DNA from: Oscillospiraceae bacterium
GTDB lineage: Bacteria; Bacillota; Clostridia; Oscillospirales; Acutalibacteraceae
DNA length: 64,000 nucleotides
Assembly: GCA_015066175.1 (NCBI GenBank)
Contig: SVOW01000002.1
Coordinates: 210,013 to 274,012 of the forward strand
Reading direction: 5' to 3'
The translations under genes and the position numbers were made by a program. This document shows positions 32,288 to 41,246 of the stretch, in pieces (positions within the stretch are counted from its first letter, which is position 1; every line of letters begins with the position of its first letter). Below the pieces are notes generated by a model. The model worked only from the letters and a program-made list of their open reading frames with translations, ran no database searches and was not told where the DNA came from.

Positions 32288-33571
32288 ATGAAAGCTGCTT
32301 TTTACACACTCGGATGCAAAGTTAATCAGTATGAATCTGAAGCTATGGCTGAACAGCTTATTAAAAACGGTTACAAAATCGTAAGCCATACAGAAAAAGC
32401 AGATGTTTTCATTGTGAACTCCTGCACTGTTACAGCCTCAGGTGACCAAAAAACCCGTCAAGCTGTAAGAAGATTCAAGAAAAATAATCCTGATGCTTGT
32501 GTTGTGCTTACAGGTTGTATGCCTCAGGCCTACCCTGAAAATTCAGAAAAACTCATTGAAGCAGATATTGTTATCGGCAATAAAAACAACGATACACTTG
32601 TAAAGGCATTAAATGAATTTTTTGATAAAAAAGAGCGTCTTATCAATATTGAACTTCACGAAAACGGTGATTCATTCAGAGGTACGCTGATTTCTGATTT
32701 TCAGAACAGAACACGCGCATTTCTTAAAATTCAGGACGGATGCAACAGATTCTGCACTTATTGTATTATCCCCACTTCACGCGGTCGCTCTCGTTCAAAA
32801 CCCCTTGAAGATATTCAGAAAGAACTTGATTCCATTGCTGAAAAAGGCTACAAGGAAGTTGTTCTTGTTGGTATTAACCTTTCTTCATACGGCAAAGATA
32901 TAGGCGAAAAGTTTACAGACGCAGTAAAGCTTGCATGTGAAACAAAGGGAATCGAACGTGTCAGACTTGGTTCGCTTGAGCCTGATCATATCACTGATGA
33001 AGTTATTGATGAACTTGCTGAATTTGACAATTTCTGCCCGCAGTTTCATATCTCACTGCAGAGTGGTTGTGATAATACTCTGAAAAGAATGAACAGACAT
33101 TACACTGCAGAAGAATATTATAATCTCTGCAAAAAACTACGTTCAACTTTTGTCGATGCTACTATCACAACTGATATTATGGTAGGCTTTTCGCTTGAAA
33201 GCGATGAGGATTTTGAAGAAAGCCTTGATTTTGCAAAGAAAATCGGTTTCGAAAAAGTCCACGTCTTCCCCTATTCTGTCAGAAAAGGCACAAGAGCAGA
33301 AAAACTTCCTCAACTTGAAAAGAGAGTCAAAGAAGAAAGAGCAAAAAAAATGACTGCTGTTTGTGAAGAAATTAGACAGAAATATCTTAAAAGTCAGGTT
33401 GGTAAAACCCTTGAAGTGCTTGTTGAAACGACAAACAAAGACGGCTTTTACGAAGGTTATACAAAAAATTATACCCCTGTGCTTGTTAAATGCACAGAGG
33501 ATATGTGTTCAGAAATTATTAAAGTTAAAATCACCGCAGTTGACGGCGACTATTGCATAGGAGAGTTTTAA
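32288..33571 (+). CDS. mtaB: tRNA N6-threonylcarbamoyladenosine(37) methylthiotransferase
   Basis: A radical-SAM methylthiotransferase that adds a methylthio group to t6A37. KAAFYTLGCKVNQYESEAMAEQL is the MtaB form of the UPF0004 domain (first 4Fe-4S cluster), DGCNRFCTYCIIPTSRGRSRS holds the CxxxCxxC radical-SAM motif, and the C-terminus carries a TRAM domain (LEVLVETTNKDGFYEGYTKNYTPV). The ATG at 32288 has AGGAGG in front; the track start is 23 codons too long and overlaps the GNAT gene. Confidence 0.96.
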   Translation: MKAAFYTLGCKVNQYESEAMAEQLIKNGYKIVSHTEKADVFIVNSCTVTASGDQKTRQAVRRFKKNNPDACVVLTGCMPQAYPENSEKLIEADIVIGNKNNDTLVKALNEFFDKKERLINIELHENGDSFRGTLISDFQNRTRAFLKIQDGCNRFCTYCIIPTSRGRSRSKPLEDIQKELDSIAEKGYKEVVLVGINLSSYGKDIGEKFTDAVKLACETKGIERVRLGSLEPDHITDEVIDELAEFDNFCPQFHISLQSGCDNTLKRMNRHYTAEEYYNLCKKLRSTFVDATITTDIMVGFSLESDEDFEESLDFAKKIGFEKVHVFPYSVRKGTRAEKLPQLEKRVKEERAKKMTAVCEEIRQKYLKSQVGKTLEVLVETTNKDGFYEGYTKNYTPVLVKCTEDMCSEIIKVKITAVDGDYCIGEF

Positions 33572-33591
33572 GCAACTCTCCTATTTTTTTA
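33558..33591. terminator. Terminator between mtaB and tmcAL
   Basis: ATAGGAGAGT/ACTCTCCTAT stem overlapping the mtaB stop, followed by seven T residues. Confidence 0.85.
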
Positions 33592-34753
33592 TAATCACAA
33601 TATTTTCAGTTTTTTCCAGACCACAAGGAAGATTTTTTTCGCCTGTCAGTACAAAAATATCAGTAGCAAATGACTCAATATCAAAGATTCTTTTTGCGTT
33701 ATCATCAAGTTCTTTTATATCAGAATATTTCATAACAATGGGTAATGTTGCTTTTTCGCGTGCGGTTTTCAATATTTCTCTGCCTTTATCATTGAAACCG
33801 ATGACCCTGACATAAGGAACTTCTCTTTCAACATCTTCTTTCTCAATTCCGAGCAAAGCACAAAGACAGATTCGCCTGATTCGTGAAAGAGTGTATCTTT
33901 TTGTTTTGACTAATTCAAAAAATTCACTTAAACTACAGGCTTTTTGTGCAGCAGAATAAAGTCTGTTTTCCATTCCTTCTGACACATCAGGGAGATTTTT
34001 AAAATCATCCTCTGTAAAGTTTCTCAACTTTACAAGTATAGCCGCTTCAAGTCTTGTAAAGTCTTTAACTTTACAATTGTTTCTGTAACTCTCGAATATT
34101 TCATCATCAGATTTTTCGTTATTTCTGATAATTTCACGCAAAAGTGATGCTGAATAAAATCCGTTATTTTCATTAGTACTATCGTGGTCAACGCTTTCAC
34201 GCCTAATTGTGTAAAAATCAACATCAAGTCCTGCTTTTTTGCATTCAGATATATATTCACAAGCAAGGATATTATTAGGTGAAGAAAGTATATTGCCGAA
34301 ATTATCGCCAAATTGCTCTCTGATTGCCATTTCGCGTGCTTTAGGATACGACAAACCATCATTGAGAAACTTTAGTGTAACAGCAAAGAATTCATCTTTT
34401 TCAATTATTTCCGAAACCTTAACAAGTTCATCAATATTACCGCTCTCACTGCCAAATGAAAGTTCATTCACGCAGCCTAAACCTTTGATTACACCAACAC
34501 CGCCAAAAGCAAAACGCTGAGCTGATGCTGTTGCAAACACAAGCGGGTTTTCTACAACAAGGTCAACACCATTTTCGAGGCAAGCTCTTGCTCTTTCCCA
34601 TTTGGAAAATACGGCTGATTCCCCTCTTTGTACAAAATTACCGCTCATTACTGCAACAATGTGGGTTGCACCATTTTCACGCATTTTATCAATTATAAAC
34701 TTATGACCTTTGTGAAAAGGGTTAAATTCTGAAATTACAGCAGATATTTTCAT
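33581..34753 (-). CDS. tmcAL: tRNA(Met) cytidine acetate ligase
   Basis: A 390-residue protein of the TmcAL/YlbM (DUF795) family, which uses ATP and acetate to make N4-acetylcytidine at the wobble base of elongator tRNA-Met. MKISAVISEFNPFHKGHKFII carries the nucleotidyltransferase HxGH motif, followed by HIVAVMSGNFVQRGESAVFSKWERA. The ATG at 34753 (AAAGGA upstream) is the family start. It is divergent from acetate kinase, a fitting neighbour since both use acetate. Confidence 0.93.
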   Translation of the reverse strand: MKISAVISEFNPFHKGHKFIIDKMRENGATHIVAVMSGNFVQRGESAVFSKWERARACLENGVDLVVENPLVFATASAQRFAFGGVGVIKGLGCVNELSFGSESGNIDELVKVSEIIEKDEFFAVTLKFLNDGLSYPKAREMAIREQFGDNFGNILSSPNNILACEYISECKKAGLDVDFYTIRRESVDHDSTNENNGFYSASLLREIIRNNEKSDDEIFESYRNNCKVKDFTRLEAAILVKLRNFTEDDFKNLPDVSEGMENRLYSAAQKACSLSEFFELVKTKRYTLSRIRRICLCALLGIEKEDVEREVPYVRVIGFNDKGREILKTAREKATLPIVMKYSDIKELDDNAKRIFDIESFATDIFVLTGEKNLPCGLEKTENIVIIKK

Positions 34754-34781
34754 TTTACGACTTTCCTTTCGTAAAAACATC

Positions 34782-34810
34782 TTGAAAAATTATATCTTTT
34801 AGTATATAAT
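34782..34810 (+). promoter_or_regulatory. Promoter of ackA
   Basis: TTGAAA, 17 bases, TATAAT, 50 bases upstream of the ATG. Confidence 0.8.
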
Positions 34811-34861
34811 AATACGGTAATTTATTTTTTTCAAGTAAAAGTTAATTTTGGAGGTAAGAAA

Positions 34862-36067
34862 ATGAAAGTTCTTGTTATCAACGCAGGTAGTTCATCTCTC
34901 AAATATCAGCTTATTGATATGGAAACAGAGCAGATGATTGCAAAAGGTATTTGCGAAAAGGTTGGTTTTGCAGGTCAGATTGACGGCAAAACAGCAGACG
35001 GCAGAAAGTTTTTCTATGAAGTTCCCCTTAAGAACCATACAGAAGCTTTTGTTGAAGTTAAAAAAGTTCTCACTGAAGGCGATTGTAAAGTTATCGACGA
35101 CCTTTCAGAAATCGCAGCAGTTGGCCATCGTGTTGTTCAGGGTGGTGCACTCTTCCAGAAGAGCGTGCTTATTGACGAAAAAGTTATAGAAGGTATCGAA
35201 AGCCTTTGCGACCTTGCCCCCCTTCACAACCCTGCTCACATTCAGGGTATCAGAGCTTGTTTTGAAGTCTTCGGACCTGATGTTCCTGAAATCGCAGTAT
35301 TTGACAATGCCTTCCACAGCACAATGCCTGAAGAAGCATATACATTCCCCATTCCTTATGAATACACAGAAAAATATCAGATCCGTCGCTATGGCTTCCA
35401 CGGCACATCACACCGCTTTGTAAGCGCTCGTTGTGCAGAAGTTATGGGCAAAGATATCAAAGACCTTAAAATTGTTACTTGTCACCTTGGTAACGGCTCA
35501 TCAATCACAGCAGTTAAAGGCGGCAAAGTTATCGACACAAGTATGGGTCTTACTCCCCTTGATGGTTTTGAAATGGGCACACGTTGCGGTGCTGTTGACC
35601 CTTCTGCAATTCTCTTCCTTATGGAAAAAGAAGGCTGGGATGCTAAAACAACAAGCGATGTTCTCAACAAAAAATCGGGTTACCTTGGCGTTTCAGGCGT
35701 TTCAAGTGATGACCGTGACCTTCTTAAAGCAATTGATGAAGGCAACGAAAGAGCTGCTCTTGCAAGAAAAATCCTTAAATATCAGGTACGTAAAGTTATC
35801 GGCAGCTACATCGCAGCAATGGACGGCGTAGATGCTATCGTATTCACAGGCGGTATCGGCGAAAACACAACAGACCTCCGCGAAGATGTTTGTTCAAACC
35901 TCACATACCTTGGCGTTAAAATTGATAAAGAAATCAACGATTCACTTATCCGTGGTAAAGAAGGCGAAATCAGCACAGCTGATTCAGCAGTTAAAGTGTT
36001 TGTTCTTCCCACAAACGAAGAACTTGCAATCGCTCGCGATACAAAAGAAATTGCAGAAAGCCTTTGA
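34862..36067 (+). CDS. ackA: Acetate kinase
   Basis: A 401-residue enzyme that makes ATP from acetyl phosphate at the end of fermentation. MKVLVINAGSSSLKYQLIDM, the AVGHRVVQGG arginine block, RYGFHGTSHRFVS, CHLGNGSSITAVKGGKVIDTSMGLTPLDGF and VFTGGIGENTTDLRE are all present. Codon use is strongly biased as in highly expressed genes. pta is not adjacent. GGAGG ribosome binding site. Confidence 0.97.
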   Translation: MKVLVINAGSSSLKYQLIDMETEQMIAKGICEKVGFAGQIDGKTADGRKFFYEVPLKNHTEAFVEVKKVLTEGDCKVIDDLSEIAAVGHRVVQGGALFQKSVLIDEKVIEGIESLCDLAPLHNPAHIQGIRACFEVFGPDVPEIAVFDNAFHSTMPEEAYTFPIPYEYTEKYQIRRYGFHGTSHRFVSARCAEVMGKDIKDLKIVTCHLGNGSSITAVKGGKVIDTSMGLTPLDGFEMGTRCGAVDPSAILFLMEKEGWDAKTTSDVLNKKSGYLGVSGVSSDDRDLLKAIDEGNERAALARKILKYQVRKVIGSYIAAMDGVDAIVFTGGIGENTTDLREDVCSNLTYLGVKIDKEINDSLIRGKEGEISTADSAVKVFVLPTNEELAIARDTKEIAESL

Positions 36068-36106
36068 TTTTCAGCTTCTAATTACAGTTTAACAAAACAA
36101 TCAATA

Positions 36107-36139
36107 ACAGCCAACCCGTAAAAGGTTGGCTGTATTTTT
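36107..36139 (+). terminator. Terminator of ackA
   Basis: ACAGCCAACC/GGTTGGCTGT stem with ATTTTT. Confidence 0.88.
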
Positions 36140-36152
36140 ATATCTGTTACAC

Positions 36153-37838
36153 TTAACAATCATTCATCATAATTGCAACTGATGAATATTTTTCGGCAGT
36201 TTCATAATCAACTTCAATATATTCCATTAAATAATAACCTTCACAATTATCATCGGAATCATAAAATTTATATTTGGTTTCTTTACCTGCCGAATTGTAT
36301 TCAATAGTATAATAACCATTATAATTTCCATTTACATAGCTTGAAACTTTAATTTTTCTGCCATTGTTATCATATTCATATATTGTACGATTTGACGGAG
36401 CATATGTATTATACTCAGTTTCTTCTATTAAATTACCATTAGAATCATATTCATAATTTTTACAATATGTGTGGTCATCATCGTAGCAATAAGTTAATTC
36501 TTCTTTCACCACATTACCCATTGAGTCATATGTATATTCGTAAATGCTATATACAAAATCATCAGAGTCACTATATGTAATACTGATATTATTACCTCTG
36601 CTGTCATATTCATAAATAATTTTCTCGAATAAATCATAATCTTCATAAAGTTTACTTTCTTCAATCAAATTGCCGTTTGAATCATATTCGTACATAACAT
36701 AAGTATAAGTAGCATAATCAGGACGATTGATAGTACGTTTAACTATTTTGCCACTACTGTCATATTCACATTCACTGCCTTCCTTAAATGTACCATCAGG
36801 TCTGTAAGTTGACTCTTCAACAATATTGCCATTATCATCAACAACACATTTATTACGGTAATAATCTCCATCTACGTTTACAAAACATTTGATTTCATTG
36901 CTATCAAAATTATATTCATAAGTTGCACAGTCAACAATAATATCTTCATCAAAATAATATGTCGCTTTACTTGGCAAATAACCAACGCGTGATTCTTCCG
37001 ATTTTGGTGTATCATTGTTATTTGCATTCGTGTTTTCTTCTGAATTTATCTCGACTTCTTCATTATTTTCGTTATAACCAATTATTTTATTGCCTTTCTG
37101 ATGAACGTTTGAATATTTACCTGAATTTTTTGATTCAACAGGGTTTTCACCTTTAGCTGTGTAAATGAATGATTTACCTTTATTTGTGTTATTGTCATAT
37201 ACTTCAATTGAAATATATTTGATTTTTTCAAGTTCAATAAGACCGTTTGTCTTACCACTTACGTTTTCTTTGACAGGCTGTGCTTTCTTCTGATTTACAA
37301 AGTAAATATCAGCATCGTAGAATTCAGGATGCTCTTCATCTTTTTCATCAGTTTCACCAACAATTGCATATGCTTCATATGTACCATTTGAATCGTAGTC
37401 TTCAACTACCATTTCAACGATCGGCTTTGTTGTGCTTTCCTTAAGAATTTCTTCCAGATGAGCTGCAGCTTCGTTTATTTCTTCCTGATGTTCTTTGTTA
37501 CTTCTCCATTTAATAAAGAAAATTCCGCCTATAACTATAGCAATAACAAGTAAAAGGGCAATTGCAGCAATAATAATTTTTTTAGTTGGTTTATTGTTAT
37601 TATTTTTTACAACACTCTGTTTCTGAACAGGTGTATTGTTAACTAACTGCCTGCTTTCTACACTACGAAACTCTATATTGTTTTTTTGGTTGTGTATGTG
37701 TGCCTGGTTGGTCATATTGCGGACCGGCATCTGATTCTGCACATTAGAAACACGTCGCTGCGTTAATGGTGTGCCGCAGAATTTGCAGAATTTATTGTTT
37801 TCGGGTAATTCTCTTTGACATTTTGGACAACGGATCAT
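36153..37838 (-). CDS. Zinc-ribbon membrane protein with C-terminal YD-type repeats
   Basis: A 561-residue protein. The N-terminus MIRCPKCQRELPENNKFCKFCGTPL is a double CxxC zinc ribbon, then a linker rich in Asn and Gln, then one membrane helix (KIIIAAIALLLVIAIVIGGIFFI, residues ~88-110). The outside part (residues ~330-540) has about eight repeats of the type YEYDSNGNLIEE, the YD/RHS-like beta repeat. Zinc ribbon inside and repeat domain outside suggests a sensor or surface protein. It is a single-gene unit and the family is not recognised. Confidence 0.75.
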   Translation of the reverse strand: MIRCPKCQRELPENNKFCKFCGTPLTQRRVSNVQNQMPVRNMTNQAHIHNQKNNIEFRSVESRQLVNNTPVQKQSVVKNNNNKPTKKIIIAAIALLLVIAIVIGGIFFIKWRSNKEHQEEINEAAAHLEEILKESTTKPIVEMVVEDYDSNGTYEAYAIVGETDEKDEEHPEFYDADIYFVNQKKAQPVKENVSGKTNGLIELEKIKYISIEVYDNNTNKGKSFIYTAKGENPVESKNSGKYSNVHQKGNKIIGYNENNEEVEINSEENTNANNNDTPKSEESRVGYLPSKATYYFDEDIIVDCATYEYNFDSNEIKCFVNVDGDYYRNKCVVDDNGNIVEESTYRPDGTFKEGSECEYDSSGKIVKRTINRPDYATYTYVMYEYDSNGNLIEESKLYEDYDLFEKIIYEYDSRGNNISITYSDSDDFVYSIYEYTYDSMGNVVKEELTYCYDDDHTYCKNYEYDSNGNLIEETEYNTYAPSNRTIYEYDNNGRKIKVSSYVNGNYNGYYTIEYNSAGKETKYKFYDSDDNCEGYYLMEYIEVDYETAEKYSSVAIMMNDC

Positions 37839-37958
37839 AAAAACAACTCCTAAACGTTTTCTTTATGTGACCATTATAGCTTGAGTTTTTTTGAAATAAA
37901 TAGTTTTGTAATAAATAGGAAAGCAAATGTAATTTTCAGTCAAAACGCAAAATTTTCG

Positions 37959-37995
37959 TAAAAAAACCGCCTTTCGTCAGTGAAAAGCGGTTTAA
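37959..37995 (-). terminator. Terminator of the mazF-ttcA operon
   Basis: AAACCGCTTTTC/GAAAGGCGGTTT hairpin (minus strand) with T-run, directly after the ttcA-like stop. Confidence 0.85.
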
Positions 37996-37999
37996 TATT

Positions 38000-38839
38000 T
38001 TATTCAAATTTTTCAAGAAAAGAGTGAAATTCATCGTTTAATTTATATTCCACCAAAGTGTCAACATTTGCATTATGTATTGAACGGAAAATGTTGATTT
38101 CAATGTTGGGATTCACTTTCTTCATTTGTTTTATCAGGTCTTTGATTTCCTGACGCTTTGAAAGACCTTCTTTATTATCGTTAGTCTTATAATCTTCTGT
38201 AAATCTGCAAGCACATCTGATAAACTCAAGATTATTATATTTTGACCAGGCAATGATTGCATCTTCTTTGATACAGTACATAGGTCTTATCAGTTCCATA
38301 CCCTCATAATTTGTGCTCTTAAGACGCGGGAGCATTGCCTGAATCTGCGAGCCGTAAAACATACCCATAACTGTTGTTTCAATAACATCACTCATATGGT
38401 GACCAAGTGCAATTTTGTTGCAACCAAGCTCTTTTGCACGCGAATAAAGGTATCCTCTTCTCATTCTTGCGCAAAGATAACACGGGTTCTGTTCAATTTT
38501 AACAACCACATTAAAAATATCAGAATTGAAAATATCAATAGGAATATTGAGAATTTTTGCATTATCAATAATACGCTGTCTGTTTTCTTCGTTATATCCT
38601 GGGTCCATAACAATGTATTCAAGTTCAAAAGGCACTTCACTATAACGTTGAAGCATTCTCATCAGAACTGACAGAATCATTGAATCTTTACCGCCAGAAA
38701 TACAAACGGCAATTTTATCGCCTGACTGTATCATCTGATATTTTTTTACAGCTTCAACAAAAGGATTCCAGATTGTTTTTCTGTATGTTTTTGAAATAGA
38801 ACGCTCCGCAATCTGCCACGCTTCAAGCTCTCTCTTCAT
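38000..38839 (-). CDS. TtcA-like PP-loop tRNA thiolation enzyme
   Basis: A 279-residue protein. GDKIAVCISGGKDSMILSVLMRML carries the SGGKDS PP-loop that adenylates tRNA; CYLCARMRRGYLYSRAKELGCNKIALGHHMSDVIETTVM has the CxxC pair and a third cysteine occurs in IRCACRF, matching the Fe-S ligands of TtcA (2-thiocytidine 32). ATG at 38839 with GGTGG upstream. It is one base from the tcdA stop and ends the operon. Confidence 0.87.
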   Translation of the reverse strand: MKRELEAWQIAERSISKTYRKTIWNPFVEAVKKYQMIQSGDKIAVCISGGKDSMILSVLMRMLQRYSEVPFELEYIVMDPGYNEENRQRIIDNAKILNIPIDIFNSDIFNVVVKIEQNPCYLCARMRRGYLYSRAKELGCNKIALGHHMSDVIETTVMGMFYGSQIQAMLPRLKSTNYEGMELIRPMYCIKEDAIIAWSKYNNLEFIRCACRFTEDYKTNDNKEGLSKRQEIKDLIKQMKKVNPNIEINIFRSIHNANVDTLVEYKLNDEFHSFLEKFE

Positions 38840-38840
38840 C

Positions 38841-39557
38841 TTAACCACCAAAACCGATTAAATCTTTCACTACTTCCCCTGCCATTATAAGTCCCATAAC
38901 TGATGGCACAAACGAAAGGCTTCCGGGAATTGACCTTTTATTTGATGTTTCATCAATAAGTTCTTCTTTTCTGATAGGTGATTCCTCAGAATAAACCACT
39001 TTCAATTTTTTCACATTGTTTTCTTTACAAAGTTTTCGCATTGCTTTTGCAAGCGGACAACCGGAAGTTTTGTAAATATCAGCAACCTTAAATTGTGTAG
39101 GGTCAGTTTTATTGCCGGCACCCATAGCTGAAATTATCGGAACATTTAATTTGTCTGCAATTACAGCAAGTGCAAGTTTTCCGCTCACCGTGTCGATTGC
39201 ATCAACTATGTAATCAAACTTTTCAAACTCAAATTCTCTTTCATTTTCTTTGAGAAAGAAGCAATTATGTTCATTAACTACTATTTCAGGGTTGATATCA
39301 AGAAGTCTTTCTTTCATAACATCAACTTTGTTTTTACCTATTGTGCTATGAAGTGCAATAATCTGGCGATTGATGTTAGAAACAGAAACTGTATCATTAT
39401 CAACTATATCAAGCATGCCTACACCACTTCTTGCAAGTGATTCGCAGATATAACCGCCTACACCGCCTACACCAAAAACTGCAACTCGCGAATTTTTGAG
39501 TATATCCAATGTTTCAGTACCGAAAACTATGTTTTGTCTTGAAAAAATTTCATTCAT
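38841..39557 (-). CDS. tcdA: tRNA threonylcarbamoyladenosine dehydratase
   Basis: A 238-residue ThiF/MoeB-type E1-like enzyme that cyclizes t6A37 to ct6A. The start NEIFSRQNIVFGTETLDILKNSRVAVFGVGGVGGYICESLARSGVGMLDIVDNDTVSVSNINRQIIALHSTIGKNKVDVM contains the ATP-binding GxGGVG and the adenylation Arg/Lys. Its start codon overlaps the metallophosphoesterase stop (ATGA type). The next gene thiolates tRNA as well. Confidence 0.93.
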   Translation of the reverse strand: MNEIFSRQNIVFGTETLDILKNSRVAVFGVGGVGGYICESLARSGVGMLDIVDNDTVSVSNINRQIIALHSTIGKNKVDVMKERLLDINPEIVVNEHNCFFLKENEREFEFEKFDYIVDAIDTVSGKLALAVIADKLNVPIISAMGAGNKTDPTQFKVADIYKTSGCPLAKAMRKLCKENNVKKLKVVYSEESPIRKEELIDETSNKRSIPGSLSFVPSVMGLIMAGEVVKDLIGFGG

Positions 39558-40663
39558 CAGATATCAACTTCTTCTCTTTCTTCTATGCAGATAGTTTCTG
39601 TGAAAAATTCTTTGGGATTATTCTCATCAATTTCAATCAATCTGCCACCACGACGCCATCCGTAAGTCATAAAACCGCCACAGATAGTCTGACAGAGTTT
39701 TATTCCATCTTTTTCAACGATAAAATCGTTTACATGGTCATGTCCACAAAAAAGTGCAACCACGTCACCTTGAGATTTGAACGCGTCAAATTCGCCATCA
39801 TAACGGACCATAGGCGGACTGGGGCTTTCATTAAGCTCACCTGTCGCATTTTCAGGAAGAATATGGTATTTACCGTCATCACATTTCATTGCACCTGGTG
39901 TTTTTTCATCAACTTCAAGGAAAGCATCGTGCACTTCCGGCACGCAGATATGTTGAAAAGCAAAAGAATAAACAGGCTTTCCACCATTTTCTGCTTTCAA
40001 TTTATCTGATTTTCTTTTATACCAATCAAGCTGACTTTTATGCACACAATCATAAGGCATACCTTTGATTCCGTCAAGGTAATCGTTTGAATCAAACATC
40101 CAGAGATTGAATGCAGTTTTCTTACCATCAGAAGAAAGAATGGGCAAACTGTAATTTCCGCAACCATACATTTCTTCTTCATTATATACACCGCGGAAAT
40201 TTTCATATTCCATAAAAATTCTCATCTGAAATTCTTTATGTGTGTTTCGCTCTCCGTCATGGTTGCCGAAAGTGATTGCAAGCGGAAGATTATATTTGCC
40301 GATAGTGTTGTAAATTCTTCTGATAGTTTTAGCCGCATAATCATATGTAATAAGTTCATAATTACTGCTTACATTATCGCCAGTAAACACAACCAGGTCG
40401 GGTTTCGTGCGTTTGATACATTCTTCAAAAAGATTAAGTGTATCTGCAACCTGTTGCTTTGTAATTTCAATTGGTTGTTCTTCTTCCATAAGTTCATGCA
40501 CAAGATGAACATCTGTTAAGTGCAAAATTCTGAATTTGCCGTCTTTATTGAATTTTAATGGTGCCTGCTCTTTCTTTTTTGTATAAAGAAAAGGACCGCC
40601 CACAGCACATAAAAACGGAAATGTAAGCATTTTCAATATATTAGATAATATTTTACTTTTCAT
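39557..40663 (-). CDS. Membrane-anchored calcineurin-like metallophosphoesterase
   Basis: A 368-residue protein. The N-terminal hydrophobic stretch (NILKMLTFPFLCAVGGPFLY) may anchor it. The dimetal motifs are complete: LHLTDVHLV, VFTGDNVSS, TFGNHDGE and FCGHDHVND. It hydrolyses an unknown phosphoester. The ATG at 40663 has a perfect GGAGG; the track start is ten codons upstream and overlaps less plausible sequence. It follows mazF by 32 bases and precedes tcdA with overlap. Confidence 0.9.
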   Translation of the reverse strand: MKSKILSNILKMLTFPFLCAVGGPFLYTKKKEQAPLKFNKDGKFRILHLTDVHLVHELMEEEQPIEITKQQVADTLNLFEECIKRTKPDLVVFTGDNVSSNYELITYDYAAKTIRRIYNTIGKYNLPLAITFGNHDGERNTHKEFQMRIFMEYENFRGVYNEEEMYGCGNYSLPILSSDGKKTAFNLWMFDSNDYLDGIKGMPYDCVHKSQLDWYKRKSDKLKAENGGKPVYSFAFQHICVPEVHDAFLEVDEKTPGAMKCDDGKYHILPENATGELNESPSPPMVRYDGEFDAFKSQGDVVALFCGHDHVNDFIVEKDGIKLCQTICGGFMTYGWRRGGRLIEIDENNPKEFFTETICIEEREEVDI

Positions 40664-40695
40664 ATGTAACCTCCTGTAAAAAAACGGAGCCACTA

Positions 40696-41049
40696 TTATG
40701 TAGCTCCGCTAAGTCCAAAGCTCACGCTCAATGCTTTATCGATTCTGTCCATATCCACATCATCGAGGTTGCCCATTCGCTCTTTAAGCCTGCGTTTATC
40801 AAGAGTTCTTACTTGTTCAAGCAGAACAATTGAATCTTTTGCAAGTCCACAGCCATCGGCATTAACACGTATATGAGTAGGCAGACTGTTTTTGTATTTC
40901 TGACTTGTGATTGCAGCAGCAATCACTGTTGGGCTGTATTTATTGCCAACATCATTCTGGACAATCAAAACAGGTCTTATTCCGCCTTGTTCAGAGCCGA
41001 CAACAGGGCTCAGGTCAGCGTAATATATGTCTCCCCTTTTTATTAACAT
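40696..41049 (-). CDS. mazF: MazF/PemK-family endoribonuclease toxin
   Basis: A 117-residue protein: IKRGDIYYADLSPVVGSEQGGIRPVLIVQNDVGNKYSPTVIAAAITS and LPTHIRVNADGCGLAKDSIVLLEQVRTLDKRRL match EndoA (NdoA) of Firmicutes, an RNase that cuts mRNA at specific sites. The usual antitoxin gene is not visible upstream on the same strand (only about 165 bases remain before a convergent unit). GGAGAG ribosome binding site. It heads an operon with a phosphoesterase and two tRNA-modification genes. Confidence 0.92.
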   Translation of the reverse strand: MLIKRGDIYYADLSPVVGSEQGGIRPVLIVQNDVGNKYSPTVIAAAITSQKYKNSLPTHIRVNADGCGLAKDSIVLLEQVRTLDKRRLKERMGNLDDVDMDRIDKALSVSFGLSGAT

Positions 41050-41141
41050 TCAGATCACTCTCCATAAATATCATTGACAATAATATCTTTGCCAAAAATT
41101 TTTTAAAATAAACATCAGTTCAGAATTTCGGGGAGAAAATT

Positions 41142-41246
41142 ATGAACTTGTCCTCGGGATATTATATGCCCGAACATTCAAAAAAGACAATGTTTATGGA
41201 GAAATCACTCAGAATCAATACCAGAGCCAGCCGAAAAGGAAGATGA
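41142..41246 (+). CDS. Possible 34-residue small ORF
   Basis: GGGGAG lies seven bases before an ATG, opening MNLSSGYYMPEHSKKTMFMEKSLRINTRASRKGR and ending at 41246. It is basic and has no membrane segment. It lies opposite the end of the cohesin-like gene. There is no clear promoter with standard spacing. Because the SD is strong it may be real, but overlap with the opposite gene's end and lack of recognised homologs keep confidence low. Confidence 0.3.
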   Translation: MNLSSGYYMPEHSKKTMFMEKSLRINTRASRKGR

